A DNA stretch of 64,000 nt, taken from an uncultured Bacteroidota bacterium. GTDB taxonomy: Bacteria > Bacteroidota > Bacteroidia > Bacteroidales > SZUA-534. Made by a program: the position numbers and the translations under genes. Below the pieces are notes generated by a model. The model saw nothing but the letters and a program-made list of their open reading frames with translations, searched no databases and was not told the origin of the DNA. The stretch lies in contig CAMKOM010000001.1 in assembly GCA_946414435.1 (NCBI GenBank), positions 168,402 through 232,401 on the forward strand, given 5' to 3'. Positions 17,762 to 26,504 of the stretch are shown here, in pieces (within the stretch, counting starts at the first letter, position 1; every line of letters starts with the position of its first letter).

Positions 17762-17892
17762 TACTGAACATTCCCCCGCCAGAATCAAATTCTGCTGCGA
17801 GTTGAAAATCATCATCACAAATGATTATCCGGCGCACTAAAAATCCCAACTTTTAATAGTTGTTTTATCTAACCGCCGACACATATTTAAAA

Positions 17893-17900
17893 TACATTTG
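17893..17900 (+). promoter_or_regulatory. feoAB -7 box
   Basis: TACATTTG, 8 bases before the ATG at 17909. No good -33 TTG lies at normal spacing. A short inverted repeat CAGAATcaaATTCTG at about 17780-17795 lies in the upstream gap. Confidence 0.5.
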
Positions 17901-17908
17901 CGCCCGAA

Positions 17909-20413
17909 ATGGAGAATGGTATGGAGGAAGCGATTTTCAACAAAAAACGGCTGTCGGAACTGACTGACAGCAAGCCGGCCATCATCACCAAAGTGCTGGG
18001 GCACGGCGCTTTCCGCAAACGTATTACCGAAATGGGCTTTGTTTCGGGCACCAGCATCAGGCTGATAAAATACGCGCCGCTGAAGGATCCGATTGAATAT
18101 GAGTTGCTTGGCTACCACGTTTCGCTGCGGCGGAGCGAGGCCGAACTGATTGAAGTGGTTACCGACCCGAACGCGGCAACCAACCAAGGCGATAATTTCG
18201 ACAAGGATGCTGTCATCTCGGAGCCCTTCCGCAACCGCGCCACTCAGATGAGCCACACCATCAACATCGCCCTTGTGGGAAACCCCAACTGCGGCAAAAC
18301 ATCGCTATTCAACCACGCCACAGGCCGCCACGAGAAGGTGGGCAACTACAGCGGTGTGACCGTTGACACCAAAATGGCCAGCGTCACGCACAAAGGCTAC
18401 ACCATCAACATCACCGACCTGCCCGGAACTTATTCAATATCAGAATATACGCCGGAAGAACTCTACGTCAGGAAGCACATTTTCGAGGAGAACCCCGACA
18501 TCATTCTGAACGTCATCGACGCATCGAACCTTGAGCGCAACCTTTACCTGACCACGCAACTTATTGCGATGAATATCAAGATGGTAGTGGCGCTGAACAT
18601 GTTCGACGAACTGAAACGCAAAGGCGATGTACTCGACTACGATATGCTTGGCAAGATGCTCGGCATTCCGTTTGTGCCAACCAACGGCCGCGATGGCGCA
18701 GGACTTAACCAACTGTTCGACAGGATTATAGAAGTGTTTGAAGAACGCGACACCGATGTCCGCCAGATTCAGGTCAACTATGGCAGCAACATTGAGAAGG
18801 CCATCGGCGTGGTGAAGTCGGAAATTGAACAACATCAACTACTTAACGAGAAATATTTTCCGCGTTTTGCAGCCATCAAACTGCTCGAAGGCGACAAGAT
18901 TTTCATCAAGAACATTGCCGCTCACCCAGATGCCAATCACATCATTGAGTGGGCCGACAAGGAACGCGCCGAACTTGAGCGCGAGTATGGCAACCAGGCC
19001 GAGACGGTGCTTGCCGACGCTCGTTATGGTTTCATCCGTGGCGCATTGAAAGAGACCTTCCAACCATCGCAGCAACCCGATAACGGCAAGGGTTACCGCA
19101 TCGACAAGATACTGACACACAAATGGTTGGGCATTCCCGCTTTCATCTTCTTTATGTGGCTGATGTTTGAAGCCACGTTCGTTTTGGGCCAATACCCGAT
19201 GGATTGGATTGAAGCCGGTGTGGACTGGCTTAGCGACTTCCTGTCGGGACTGATTCCCGAAGGACTGCTGCACGATATGCTCATCGATGGCATTATCAGT
19301 GGTGTTGGCGGAGTCATTGTTTTCCTGCCTAACATACTGATTTTGTTCTTTTTCATATCCATCATGGAAGACACCGGCTATATGGCCCGCGCAGCGTTCA
19401 TAATGGATGTGGCGATGCATAAAATTGGCCTTCACGGCAAGTCGTTCATTCCACTTGTGATGGGCTTCGGCTGCAACGTGCCAGCCATTATGGCCACCCG
19501 AACGCTCGAAAACCAAAAGGACCGCCTGCTCACAATGCTCATTGTGCCGTTTATGTCGTGCAGCGCGCGGCTTCCTGTTTTCATATTGCTTATTTCGGCG
19601 TTCTTCAGCACGCATCAGGCGCTTATCCTACTGTCAATCTATTTGATAGGCATCGCTTTGGCGATACTTTCAGCCATTGTTTTCAAACGCTTGTTCTTCA
19701 AACACAGCGAAGCCCCGTTTGTGATGGAACTGCCGCCCTACCGCATCCCCACACTGCGTAACACATTGGTACACATGTGGGATAAGAGCGCACAATATCT
19801 AAAAAAGATGGGAACGGTGATTCTGTTTGCGTCAATTATCATCTGGGCGCTTGGGCACTTCCCGCAGAAGGTGCACTATTCAACGCCATACAACATGGCC
19901 ATCGCCCTTGTGGCAGAAGACACCACGCTGACCGACGACCAAAAAGCCGTCAGCATTGAGCAACTCGAATATGAAAAAGAGTCTGAACATCTCGAGAAAT
20001 CATACATCGGACAGTTGGGGCACTTCATTGAGCCTGTCATCCGCCCGCTGGGTTTCGACTGGAAAATCGGTGTCTGCCTGCTGACTGGATTGGCTGCTAA
20101 AGAAGTGGTTGTGAGCACAATGGGTGTTCTATACCAAGCAGGCGACAGCGATGATGACACCGCCGCCCTGCAAACCAAACTGCAACAGCAAACCTACAAA
20201 AGCGGACCGCACAAAGGCGAGAAGGTGTTCAATCCGCTTGTGGCCTTCAGCATGATGATTTTTGTGCTCATCTATATGCCGTGCATTGCGGCCATCACCG
20301 CCATCAAGAAGGAAGGCGGCCGCAAATGGGCGATCCTGACAGGCTGCTACACCACAGCACTCGCGTGGCTTATGGCGTTTGCGGTGTTCCAGATTGGAAG
20401 CATGATTATTTAG
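17909..20413 (+). CDS. feoB: Ferrous iron transporter, FeoA-FeoB fusion
   Basis: An 834-residue inner-membrane Fe(II) uptake protein. Residues 1-95 are a FeoA (SH3-like) domain: RLSELTDSKPAIITKVLG...ITEMGFVSGTSIRL. From about 115 the FeoB GTPase begins: G1 GNPNCGKTS, switch I region GNYSGVTVDTK, G3 DLPGTYS, G4 NMFD. The helical GDI-like region follows, then the membrane core with two Gate motifs (VMGFGCNVPAIMATRT and GLAAKEVVVSTMGVLY). A FeoA-FeoB fusion is common in Bacteroidota. The small Cys-rich gene downstream completes the locus. ATG 17909 follows a -7 box; an ATG four codons later (17921) is an alternative. Confidence 0.95.
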   Translation: MENGMEEAIFNKKRLSELTDSKPAIITKVLGHGAFRKRITEMGFVSGTSIRLIKYAPLKDPIEYELLGYHVSLRRSEAELIEVVTDPNAATNQGDNFDKDAVISEPFRNRATQMSHTINIALVGNPNCGKTSLFNHATGRHEKVGNYSGVTVDTKMASVTHKGYTINITDLPGTYSISEYTPEELYVRKHIFEENPDIILNVIDASNLERNLYLTTQLIAMNIKMVVALNMFDELKRKGDVLDYDMLGKMLGIPFVPTNGRDGAGLNQLFDRIIEVFEERDTDVRQIQVNYGSNIEKAIGVVKSEIEQHQLLNEKYFPRFAAIKLLEGDKIFIKNIAAHPDANHIIEWADKERAELEREYGNQAETVLADARYGFIRGALKETFQPSQQPDNGKGYRIDKILTHKWLGIPAFIFFMWLMFEATFVLGQYPMDWIEAGVDWLSDFLSGLIPEGLLHDMLIDGIISGVGGVIVFLPNILILFFFISIMEDTGYMARAAFIMDVAMHKIGLHGKSFIPLVMGFGCNVPAIMATRTLENQKDRLLTMLIVPFMSCSARLPVFILLISAFFSTHQALILLSIYLIGIALAILSAIVFKRLFFKHSEAPFVMELPPYRIPTLRNTLVHMWDKSAQYLKKMGTVILFASIIIWALGHFPQKVHYSTPYNMAIALVAEDTTLTDDQKAVSIEQLEYEKESEHLEKSYIGQLGHFIEPVIRPLGFDWKIGVCLLTGLAAKEVVVSTMGVLYQAGDSDDDTAALQTKLQQQTYKSGPHKGEKVFNPLVAFSMMIFVLIYMPCIAAITAIKKEGGRKWAILTGCYTTALAWLMAFAVFQIGSMII

Positions 20414-20562
20414 GATTTAGGATTTAGAAATTAGGATTTGAACGCTGATATTGACTACAGACATCGGACAAGAATTGAGTAATGATTAATGTGTAAAGAG
20501 TAAAGTGTAAGGATTCGTAATTCATTATTCACTAACACCCAATACCTAACACCAGAAAAAAA
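20414..20562. repeat. Reiterated-word spacer in the feo locus
   Basis: Tandem ATTTAGG words, then TAATGATTAATGTGTAAAGAGTAAAG and CACTAACACCCAATACCTAACACC words. Confidence 0.65.
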
Positions 20563-20721
20563 ATGCTTCAAACCATCATAGTCTGGATTTTGATTGCGGC
20601 GGCGGTCATTTTCTTCGCCAAGCGACTCTACGACCGTATCACCGGCCGCGGAAACGACTGCGGATGCGGATGTGGAAAGGATTGCCAGTGCGGATGCGAG
20701 AATTGCCAGATAAAACGGTGA
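20563..20721 (+). CDS. FeoB-associated Cys-rich membrane protein
   Basis: A 52-residue protein: one N-terminal membrane helix (about residues 4-19, IIVWILIAAAVIFFAK), a basic stretch RLYDR, then seven Cys residues packed in DCGCGCGKDCQCGCENC. Size, topology and position right after feoB match the FeoB-associated Cys-rich family. It may assist Fe(II) handling at the FeoB cytoplasmic face, as is proposed for small Feo partners, but its role is not proven. The ATG at 20563 follows a purine-rich stretch (AGAAAAAAA). Confidence 0.85.
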   Translation: MLQTIIVWILIAAAVIFFAKRLYDRITGRGNDCGCGCGKDCQCGCENCQIKR

Positions 20722-20847
20722 TTTTACATATACTGCAAAATTGATTTATATAAAATCGCCAATAAAAATCCAAGAACCACATACTAGTGAGAGTTCCCAT
20801 ATATTGCAATAATTTGTTCAATCGCAATTAAACAAAACAAAAAATAT

Positions 20848-20855
20848 TATTTTTG
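20848..20855 (+). promoter_or_regulatory. Promoter of the GbsR/MarR-like gene
   Basis: -7 box TATTTTTG, 25 bases before the ATG. Just upstream (about 20804-20829) lies the inverted repeat ATTGC...GCAAT, a possible operator for the regulator itself. Confidence 0.5.
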
Positions 20856-20880
20856 TGGCTCATTTTTGCAGATTTGACGA

Positions 20881-21345
20881 ATGTTGGAGAACGCTAACCT
20901 TCAAAAGCAAAACAGACTGATTGACGAGTATGGCTCGTACTTCGGTTCGATTGGTTTCCAACCCATTGCGGGGCGGATTATCGGGCTGTTGTCGGTGTCG
21001 GACTGCGAGGAGTTGTCGTTCGACGAGATTACAAGCCGACTGCAAATCAGCAAGGGCTCGGCAAGCGTGGTGCTGCGCCGTCTGGTGGCCGAAGGCAGAG
21101 TGGCGGTTGTAACAGTCGAGGGCGGCCGTCGTCATTACTATCGGCTGAACCAACAGAATCTGTTCGAGGTGCTCGACGAGTTTGAGCGTATGTGCGACAG
21201 CGTGCGCGGCCTGCTCAATACCACTATCGACCTGAAAGCCGACAAACAATCGTCAAACGCAAAGTATTTTTATCAGATTATCAACACAATAGACAAATAC
21301 AAAACGAAATTGGCTTCAATGAGACAAGCCGTTCAAACAGCATAG
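20881..21345 (+). CDS. GbsR/MarR-type winged-helix regulator
   Basis: A 154-residue DNA-binding protein. After GFQPIAGRIIGLL, a winged helix spans about residues 44-85: SFDEITSRLQISKGSASVVLRRLVAEGRV, followed by the wing VEGGRRHYYRL. A C-terminal helical dimerisation region follows. It is first in the polyene-like locus, with the ketosynthase start four bases after its stop. It probably controls that operon. Confidence 0.8.
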   Translation: MLENANLQKQNRLIDEYGSYFGSIGFQPIAGRIIGLLSVSDCEELSFDEITSRLQISKGSASVVLRRLVAEGRVAVVTVEGGRRHYYRLNQQNLFEVLDEFERMCDSVRGLLNTTIDLKADKQSSNAKYFYQIINTIDKYKTKLASMRQAVQTA

Positions 21346-21349
21346 AATT

Positions 21350-22573
21350 ATGAAGAAAAGAGTTGTTATAACTGGAATGGGAATTTACTCGTGCATCGGC
21401 AAGAACCTTGACGAGGTGCGCGAATCGCTATACAATGGAAAATCGGGCATCGTCTTCGACCCCGTGCGCAAGGAAATGGGCTTCCGCTCGGCGCTGACCG
21501 CCTATCTTGAGAAACCCGACCTGAAGGGCGTTTTGAGCCGCAACCAACGCGTTTATATGCCTGAGCAGGCCTTGTACGCCTACGTGGCCACGGCCGAAGC
21601 GCTGAAAAACGCGAAAATCGACCAAGATTATCTTGACAGTCACGTAGTTGGCCTAATGTATGGCAACGACAGCAGCGCCGACCCTGTGGTTAAGGCCGTT
21701 GACACAATGCGCGCCAAAAAAGACACCACGCTGGTGGGCTCGGGCGCCATTTTCCAATCAATGAACTCGACGGTGACAATGAACCTGTCGTGCATCTTCA
21801 AACTGCGCGGCATCAACCTGACGGTGTCGGGCGCTTGCGCAAGCGGCTCGCACGCAATCGGCTTGGGCGCACTGCTCATCAGCAACGGCCTGCAGGATAT
21901 GGTTGTCTGCGGCGGCGCGCAAGAGGTTAACCCCTTCTCTATCGGCAGTTTCGACGGCATCAGCGCCTTCTCTGTCCGCGAGAGCGACCCCACACGGGCT
22001 TCGCGCCCATTCGACCGCGACCGCGACGGACTGGTTCCTGGCGGCGGCGCGGCAACGGTGATTATCGAGGAATATGAGCACGCCGTGAAGCGCGGCGCAC
22101 CCATTCTGGCCGAGGTGCTGAGTTACGGCTTCTCGTCGAACGGCGACCACATCTCGACTCCAAACGTGGCTGGCCCGACGGCATCGCTCGAAATGGCTAT
22201 CCGCCTGGCGGGAATCAACATCGACGAAATCGGCTACATCAACGCCCACGCCACATCGACGCCCGTTGGCGACGCTCAAGAGGCAAAGGCCATCTACAAC
22301 GTCTTCGGCGACCGCCGCATTGAGGTAACTTCGACCAAATCGCAGACTGGCCACGAAATGTGGATGGCAGGCGCAAGCGAGGTCATCTACTCGATGCTGA
22401 TGATGAAAAACGACTTCATTGCCGCCAACATCAACTTTGAAAATCCCGACGAGGACTCGGCCAAACTGCTGATTCCCGACAAGCGTATCGAAAAGAAATT
22501 CAATACGTTCCTGTCGAACTCGTTCGGCTTTGGCGGAACCAACGCAACGCTGATTGTCAGAAACATTGATTGA
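21350..22573 (+). CDS. Beta-ketoacyl-ACP synthase (FabB/FabF-like, polyene-cluster type)
   Basis: A 407-residue decarboxylating ketosynthase that would condense malonyl-ACP onto an acyl chain. Catalytic Cys163 in SGACASGS, His in INAHATSTPVGD (near 300) and His in TKSQTGHEMWMAGASE (near 336) complete the Cys-His-His triad. The active-site region GHEMWMAGA is not the housekeeping FabF text (usually GHLLGAAGA). The neighbours are two ACPs, hotdog dehydratases and exporters. This points to secondary lipid or aryl-polyene-like synthesis rather than bulk fatty acid synthesis. No chain-length-factor partner lies beside it. Confidence 0.85.
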   Translation: MKKRVVITGMGIYSCIGKNLDEVRESLYNGKSGIVFDPVRKEMGFRSALTAYLEKPDLKGVLSRNQRVYMPEQALYAYVATAEALKNAKIDQDYLDSHVVGLMYGNDSSADPVVKAVDTMRAKKDTTLVGSGAIFQSMNSTVTMNLSCIFKLRGINLTVSGACASGSHAIGLGALLISNGLQDMVVCGGAQEVNPFSIGSFDGISAFSVRESDPTRASRPFDRDRDGLVPGGGAATVIIEEYEHAVKRGAPILAEVLSYGFSSNGDHISTPNVAGPTASLEMAIRLAGINIDEIGYINAHATSTPVGDAQEAKAIYNVFGDRRIEVTSTKSQTGHEMWMAGASEVIYSMLMMKNDFIAANINFENPDEDSAKLLIPDKRIEKKFNTFLSNSFGFGGTNATLIVRNID

Positions 22574-22630
22574 AGGATTGAAGGATTGAATGCGTGAAGG
22601 ATTGAATGCGTGAATAACTGATAAAAATCG
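22574..22630. repeat. GAAGGATT repeat spacer
   Basis: Tandem TGAAGGAT(TGAATGCG) units between ketosynthase and first ACP. The same word recurs at 34143-34170, 34915-34960 and 46470-46500. Confidence 0.65.
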
Positions 22631-22876
22631 ATGGAAAGTACAGAACTAATAAGTAAACTTAACAATATTCTGGCTCAGGAATTTGAGGTTGACGTGGCGA
22701 AGATTAAGCCTGAAGCAAACATTAAAGAGACACTGATGCTGAACAGTTTGGATGCAGTGGATATGATTGCGGTAATTGAATACGAGTTTGGCGTGAAAAT
22801 CCCGTCGGGCGAATACGCGCATATGAAGGTTTTCTCGCAGTTGTATGACTATATGCTGAACGCGTTGAAGAATTAA
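22631..22876 (+). CDS. Acyl carrier protein 1 of the polyene-like locus
   Basis: An 81-residue acidic four-helix acyl carrier protein. The phosphopantetheine serine is in LNSLDAVDM (usual DSL replaced by NSL, near residue 39). VIEYEFGVKI is the conserved helix-III entry. It is a second-type ACP, separate from the housekeeping one, and is followed by a paralog. Confidence 0.85.
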   Translation: MESTELISKLNNILAQEFEVDVAKIKPEANIKETLMLNSLDAVDMIAVIEYEFGVKIPSGEYAHMKVFSQLYDYMLNALKN

Positions 22877-23066
22877 AACTGAGTAATGTGTAATGAGTAA
22901 AGAAGAATGTTGAGAAAAGTTTAGAAGTTTGAGATTGTTGAGACTAATAAACCAAACATTATCAACAGCAAAGCGCTAAACTTTAAACTTGTTAAACTTT
23001 AAACTTGTTAAACTTTAAACTTGTTAAACTTTAAACTCGAAAAACTTATAACTAAAAATATAAAAT
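22877..23066. repeat. Reiterated-word spacer between the two ACP genes
   Basis: Contains TAATGTG words and three tandem copies of a 16-base unit (TTAAACTTTAAACTTG), at about 22977-23030. Confidence 0.75.
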
Positions 23067-23312
23067 ATGGAAAAACAAGAACTTATCGCAAAAATCAACC
23101 AAGTTTTGGCTGATGAATTCGAAGTTGAACAAAGCGTTATCACCCCCGATGCCGACATTAAATCGACACTCAATCTCGACAGTTTGAGCCTTGTGGATAT
23201 GGTTGCTCTCATCGAGGAAGAATTCGGTGTGAAAATCAAAGGCACAGAGTTGGCAAGCGTAAAGACTTTCGGTCTGCTCTACGATTTTGTTTTCGACAGA
23301 ATGGAAAAATAG
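23067..23312 (+). CDS. Acyl carrier protein 2 of the polyene-like locus
   Basis: An 81-residue paralog of the preceding ACP with the canonical DSL motif (LNLDSLSLVDM, Ser near residue 39) and IEEEFGVKIKG. Paired ACPs are typical of aryl-polyene and related Bacteroidota lipid clusters, where they may hold different acyl groups. Confidence 0.85.
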   Translation: MEKQELIAKINQVLADEFEVEQSVITPDADIKSTLNLDSLSLVDMVALIEEEFGVKIKGTELASVKTFGLLYDFVFDRMEK

Positions 23313-23342
23313 CGGACGCACCGCCGCAAAACATCGCCACTG

Positions 23343-23774
23343 ATGAAACAAGCTCTATTTCAAGGTGATGACATTGCCAAACTCATTCCGCAACGTCCAC
23401 CGATTGTGATGGTCAGCCACTTTTTCGGCGCAACCGAAACAGAGGCCGAAACGGGGCTTGAAATATCGGCAGGCAACATCTTTTGCAAAAACAACAAACT
23501 TACAGAGCCTGGGCTGATTGAGCACATTGCTCAATCGGCTGCGGCTTTTGCGGGTTTTAACGCCATTGGGGCTGGGCAAAAGGTTGTGCTGGGCTACATT
23601 GGCGAAATCAAAAAACTGACCATCAACTCGTTGCCGCAAGTCGGCAAAATGATTGAAACCCGAATCGGCATTGTGTCGGAAGTGATGAACGTGCTACTGA
23701 TGAGCGCCCGCTCAACCGTTGACGGACAGACAGTTGCCGAATGCAGCATCAAGCTGTTTATGGATAATAAGTAG
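23343..23774 (+). CDS. Hotdog-fold 3-hydroxyacyl-ACP dehydratase-like protein
   Basis: A 143-residue hotdog-fold protein. IPQRPPIVMVSHF at the start and GLIEHIAQSAAAFAG (about 58-72) fit the thioester dehydratase family found in aryl-polyene clusters. It would dehydrate the 3-hydroxyacyl-ACP intermediate. It begins 30 bases after ACP 2, so is cotranscribed. It is the last gene before the restriction-modification island. Confidence 0.75.
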   Translation: MKQALFQGDDIAKLIPQRPPIVMVSHFFGATETEAETGLEISAGNIFCKNNKLTEPGLIEHIAQSAAAFAGFNAIGAGQKVVLGYIGEIKKLTINSLPQVGKMIETRIGIVSEVMNVLLMSARSTVDGQTVAECSIKLFMDNK

Positions 23775-23811
23775 TGGGTGTTAGGTGTTGGGGTAAACAA
23801 CACGTATGTTA

Positions 23812-23992
23812 GTCCTGAAAGGACGACATAACACAGGCAGTGGTGTGAACCACTGCAAAAATGCCAAACACAAAAATTAAGCCCTGACGGGGCGACACTA
23901 TATATGTTTCACCCCTTCGGGGTTCTAATGGTTTGCGTATGAGTTTACGGGGGTTAACACCCCCGTCTATATTATGTTAGGCCTTCGGCCTT
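23812..23992. repeat. Array of six small hairpins
   Basis: Hairpins: GTCCTGAAAGGAC (23812-23824), GCAGTGGTGTGAACCACTGC (23837-23856), CCCTGACGGGG (23882-23892), ACCCCTTCGGGGT (23911-23923), ACGGGGGTTAACACCCCCGT (23947-23966) and AGGCCTTCGGCCT (23979-23991). It resembles the array at 38141-38334 in style and loops (CTGAAAG, CTTCGG). It is probably a non-autonomous repeat element or RNA. The rest of the 665-base gap to the methyltransferase is AT-rich, with a TAAGTTTG -7-like box at 24118-24125. Confidence 0.75.
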
Positions 23993-24281
23993 CTTCTACA
24001 AACAACCAATAGTACCATTTTGATTTAAGAATTTGTATTCGAGAGTGAAACTGCTATATCCAACTATTTTGAAATTAATTACACAATATCCCGAATAACG
24101 ACATAGCCATTTTTTAGTAAGTTTGTAGTCGAAATATGATTTAAAACGAACAAAATACAATGAGGTAAACTTAAAGTAACATATTATTAATCAAAGCGTT
24201 TGCTTTTCCATTCAGCACTGCTTCAGGAATCTGGTAAATTCAAGAAAGTAACGAATGTAATAGTTGTGAATAGTCAGCGAA

Positions 24282-24436
24282 CGTCTGCGTTTTGCGTGGA
24301 CGTGACTTATCAACTATTACAGGCAATTACCAGAGCCTCTGAAGCGTGGGTAAGATTATATCCACGCTTTTTGTTGCCCTGCAATTGCCTGTATGCTGAA
24401 AACAAATAAGTCAGACGCCATAAAAACGCAAGGCAA
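24282..24436. repeat. Nested inverted repeats upstream of the DNA methyltransferase
   Basis: Outer imperfect arms (TGCGTTTT...GACTTAT at 24286-24310 against ATAAGTC...AAAACGCA at 24405-24430) enclose ACAGGCAATT/AATTGCCTGT (24319-24328 with 24383-24392). These in turn enclose AGCGTGGG...CCACGCT plus a T-tract (24343-24372). It could be an RNA control element, an attenuator, or the end of the inserted island. Confidence 0.55.
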
Positions 24437-24439
24437 AAA

Positions 24440-25636
24440 ATGACAACAAAAAGTGTTGATTCGCTTGTCAATACAGACAAGTTAGAAAACTGTCGAGGTG
24501 TATTAACTTCAATGGATTTATTTTCAGGATGTGGCGGACTTACAAAAGGGTTTTGTATGGCTGGAATCAAATCCATATTTGCCACCGACATTGACGAAAA
24601 CTGTGAAAAAACTTTTACCCGTAATTTTCCCGAGACACCATTTTTGTGTAAGGATATTACCGAAATAGAGAAAGATGAGGTTGCCAAACTCACAAATGGT
24701 GTTATTCCTGACATTATCATAGGAGGTCCACCTTGTCAAGGTTTCAGTCTTGCCAATAAACGGAGAAACAAAATAAAAGATGACCCTCGCAACAAACTTT
24801 TTTATGGATTTGTAAAATTCATCAATTGGTATTCCCCAAAGGCTTTTGTAATGGAAAATGTCAAGGGGTTGTTAAGTATGCAAAAAGGTGAGGTTATAAA
24901 GACAATTATTGAAGAATTTACAAACGCTGGTGAATGTGGGTACAATGTTGCCTGTAAAGTTCTTAAAGCATCCGACTATGGTGTTCCTCAAAATCGTGAA
25001 CGTGTCATTCTTATAGGATTCCGCAAAGATTTGAACATCAAGCCACAACACCCTGAGCCATACAACCAAGACCATTTGATTACTGTTGACGAAGCAATAA
25101 GCGATTTACCACAAATAGAAGCTGGGCAAGGCGTTGAAATACAAGATTATCTTACTGAGCCACAAAACGCTTACCAACAGTTGATGCGCACAAATTCCAA
25201 ACAAGTGCAGAATCATATTGCAATGAAGCATTCTGCACGACTTATTGAAAGATTTAAGGCCATTAAACCTGGTCAAGACCTATTAGACGTTTGGGAAACA
25301 CACGGCGCACTGAAACGCGGCGCACCAACTGAAAAATCAACTATAAAATTCCATCAAAACAATAAACGATTATTTGGAGACCAACCTGCGCCAACTGTTG
25401 CTGCAAGTTTTCAATCAAACTTTGTACATCCCCATTTAAACAGAAACTTCACTGCAAGAGAAGATGCAAGACTACAATCATTCCCTGATGATTTTGTGTT
25501 TGAAGGGATGCGTACAAAAATGTCGTGGGAAAAGGGGTTGAGTCAGTATCAACAAATCGGAAACGCTGTTCCCGTATTACTCGCCAAAGCGATAGCCATT
25601 AGTATTGTTAACCAATTAAATACCATTAAGAAATGA
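24440..25636 (+). CDS. DNA cytosine-5 methyltransferase (type II)
   Basis: A 398-residue C5-cytosine methyltransferase. Motifs in order: I (DLFSGCGGLTKGF, SAM binding, about 30-42), IV (GGPPCQGFS with catalytic Cys, about 97-105), VI (MENVKGLL), VIII (NRERVILIGFR), a target recognition region (about 220-320), IX (RLQSFPDDF) and X (QIGNAVPVLLAKAIA). The next gene overlaps by four bases and looks like its restriction endonuclease. The target site cannot be read from sequence, although similarity of the endonuclease to Bpu10I would suggest a related site. The pair sits inside the polyene-like locus. Confidence 0.95.
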   Translation: MTTKSVDSLVNTDKLENCRGVLTSMDLFSGCGGLTKGFCMAGIKSIFATDIDENCEKTFTRNFPETPFLCKDITEIEKDEVAKLTNGVIPDIIIGGPPCQGFSLANKRRNKIKDDPRNKLFYGFVKFINWYSPKAFVMENVKGLLSMQKGEVIKTIIEEFTNAGECGYNVACKVLKASDYGVPQNRERVILIGFRKDLNIKPQHPEPYNQDHLITVDEAISDLPQIEAGQGVEIQDYLTEPQNAYQQLMRTNSKQVQNHIAMKHSARLIERFKAIKPGQDLLDVWETHGALKRGAPTEKSTIKFHQNNKRLFGDQPAPTVAASFQSNFVHPHLNRNFTAREDARLQSFPDDFVFEGMRTKMSWEKGLSQYQQIGNAVPVLLAKAIAISIVNQLNTIKK

Positions 25637-26490
25637 AAAGTAATATCGAAAAAATCATAGAGTATAAAGACCAATATCCTCAACTTTGTCACGCTTCAAA
25701 CATTATTGCAAAAAGCAAAAAAGGAGATAAAATAGCTGCATTACAAAAAATTATTGAACAGTATATTAAGTATTTGGAAGGCAATTTATCTTTGGTCGGA
25801 TATACTGATGATATAATCAGAAAACGAGTAAAATTAGTGAATAACTATTACAACTTTATTCATAATAATAACTATGATAATTTGTTTACAGCGCAAAGCA
25901 AGTTTCGTTCAACAATATTGGAAGAATTTCCGTTTCTTTTATTTAAAAATTTTGTAGAAAAATATCAAACGAAATACCACGCAAATTACAAATTGGAAAG
26001 TGGTAGTGTGAATGCATATACAAACCTTTATTTTAAGGCGAAATCATTTGGCGACTTTGTACAAAATCCCGAAATGGGAATAAATGTTAAAGACCAAGAT
26101 TTTGCCATTTATCGAAAAATTGAAATCACCCAAAATGATTCAAACACGATTAATTTGTTACAAGTTCCTGCTGTTGCTATAGAAGTAAAAACGTATGTAG
26201 ACAAAACAATGTTAGAAGGAATTATTGCCACTGCAGAAAAAGTGAAAAGTGGGAATCCTTATTCGATGTTCATTGTACTAACCGAAGCTTATGATGTCAC
26301 ATTCGATGCTGACCCTGCATATTCACGAATTGACCAAATCTATGTGCTACGAAAATCTAAAAGTAACGAGGAGCAAAAAACTATTGATGAAAATGTTGTT
26401 TTAAGAATGTTTCACGAAATTCAAAGACACCTTGAACGCCCTTGGTCTGATGTTGAAGCACGAATGAGAAATGAAGGGGTAATTATTTAA
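25633..26490 (+). CDS. Type II restriction endonuclease, possibly Bpu10I-like
   Basis: A 285-residue protein translationally coupled (ATGA) to the methyltransferase. A PD-(D/E)xK site is visible: KDQDFAIY (Asp154/156) and VAIEVKTYVDKTM (Glu184-x-Lys186), followed by a helix. The first 110 residues are Lys-rich and helical. The text resembles my memory of the Bpu10I family, but this is not certain. AT-rich composition compared with flanking biosynthetic genes fits acquisition as a unit. Its role is cleavage of unmodified incoming DNA. Confidence 0.7.
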   Translation: MKSNIEKIIEYKDQYPQLCHASNIIAKSKKGDKIAALQKIIEQYIKYLEGNLSLVGYTDDIIRKRVKLVNNYYNFIHNNNYDNLFTAQSKFRSTILEEFPFLLFKNFVEKYQTKYHANYKLESGSVNAYTNLYFKAKSFGDFVQNPEMGINVKDQDFAIYRKIEITQNDSNTINLLQVPAVAIEVKTYVDKTMLEGIIATAEKVKSGNPYSMFIVLTEAYDVTFDADPAYSRIDQIYVLRKSKSNEEQKTIDENVVLRMFHEIQRHLERPWSDVEARMRNEGVII

Positions 26491-26504
26491 ACAACTTTCG
26501 AAGT

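Noticed and set aside
24200..24409. 69-residue frame before the methyltransferase
   Set aside because: It lies across the nested inverted repeats, has no promoter or ribosome site, and its composition is not protein-like.
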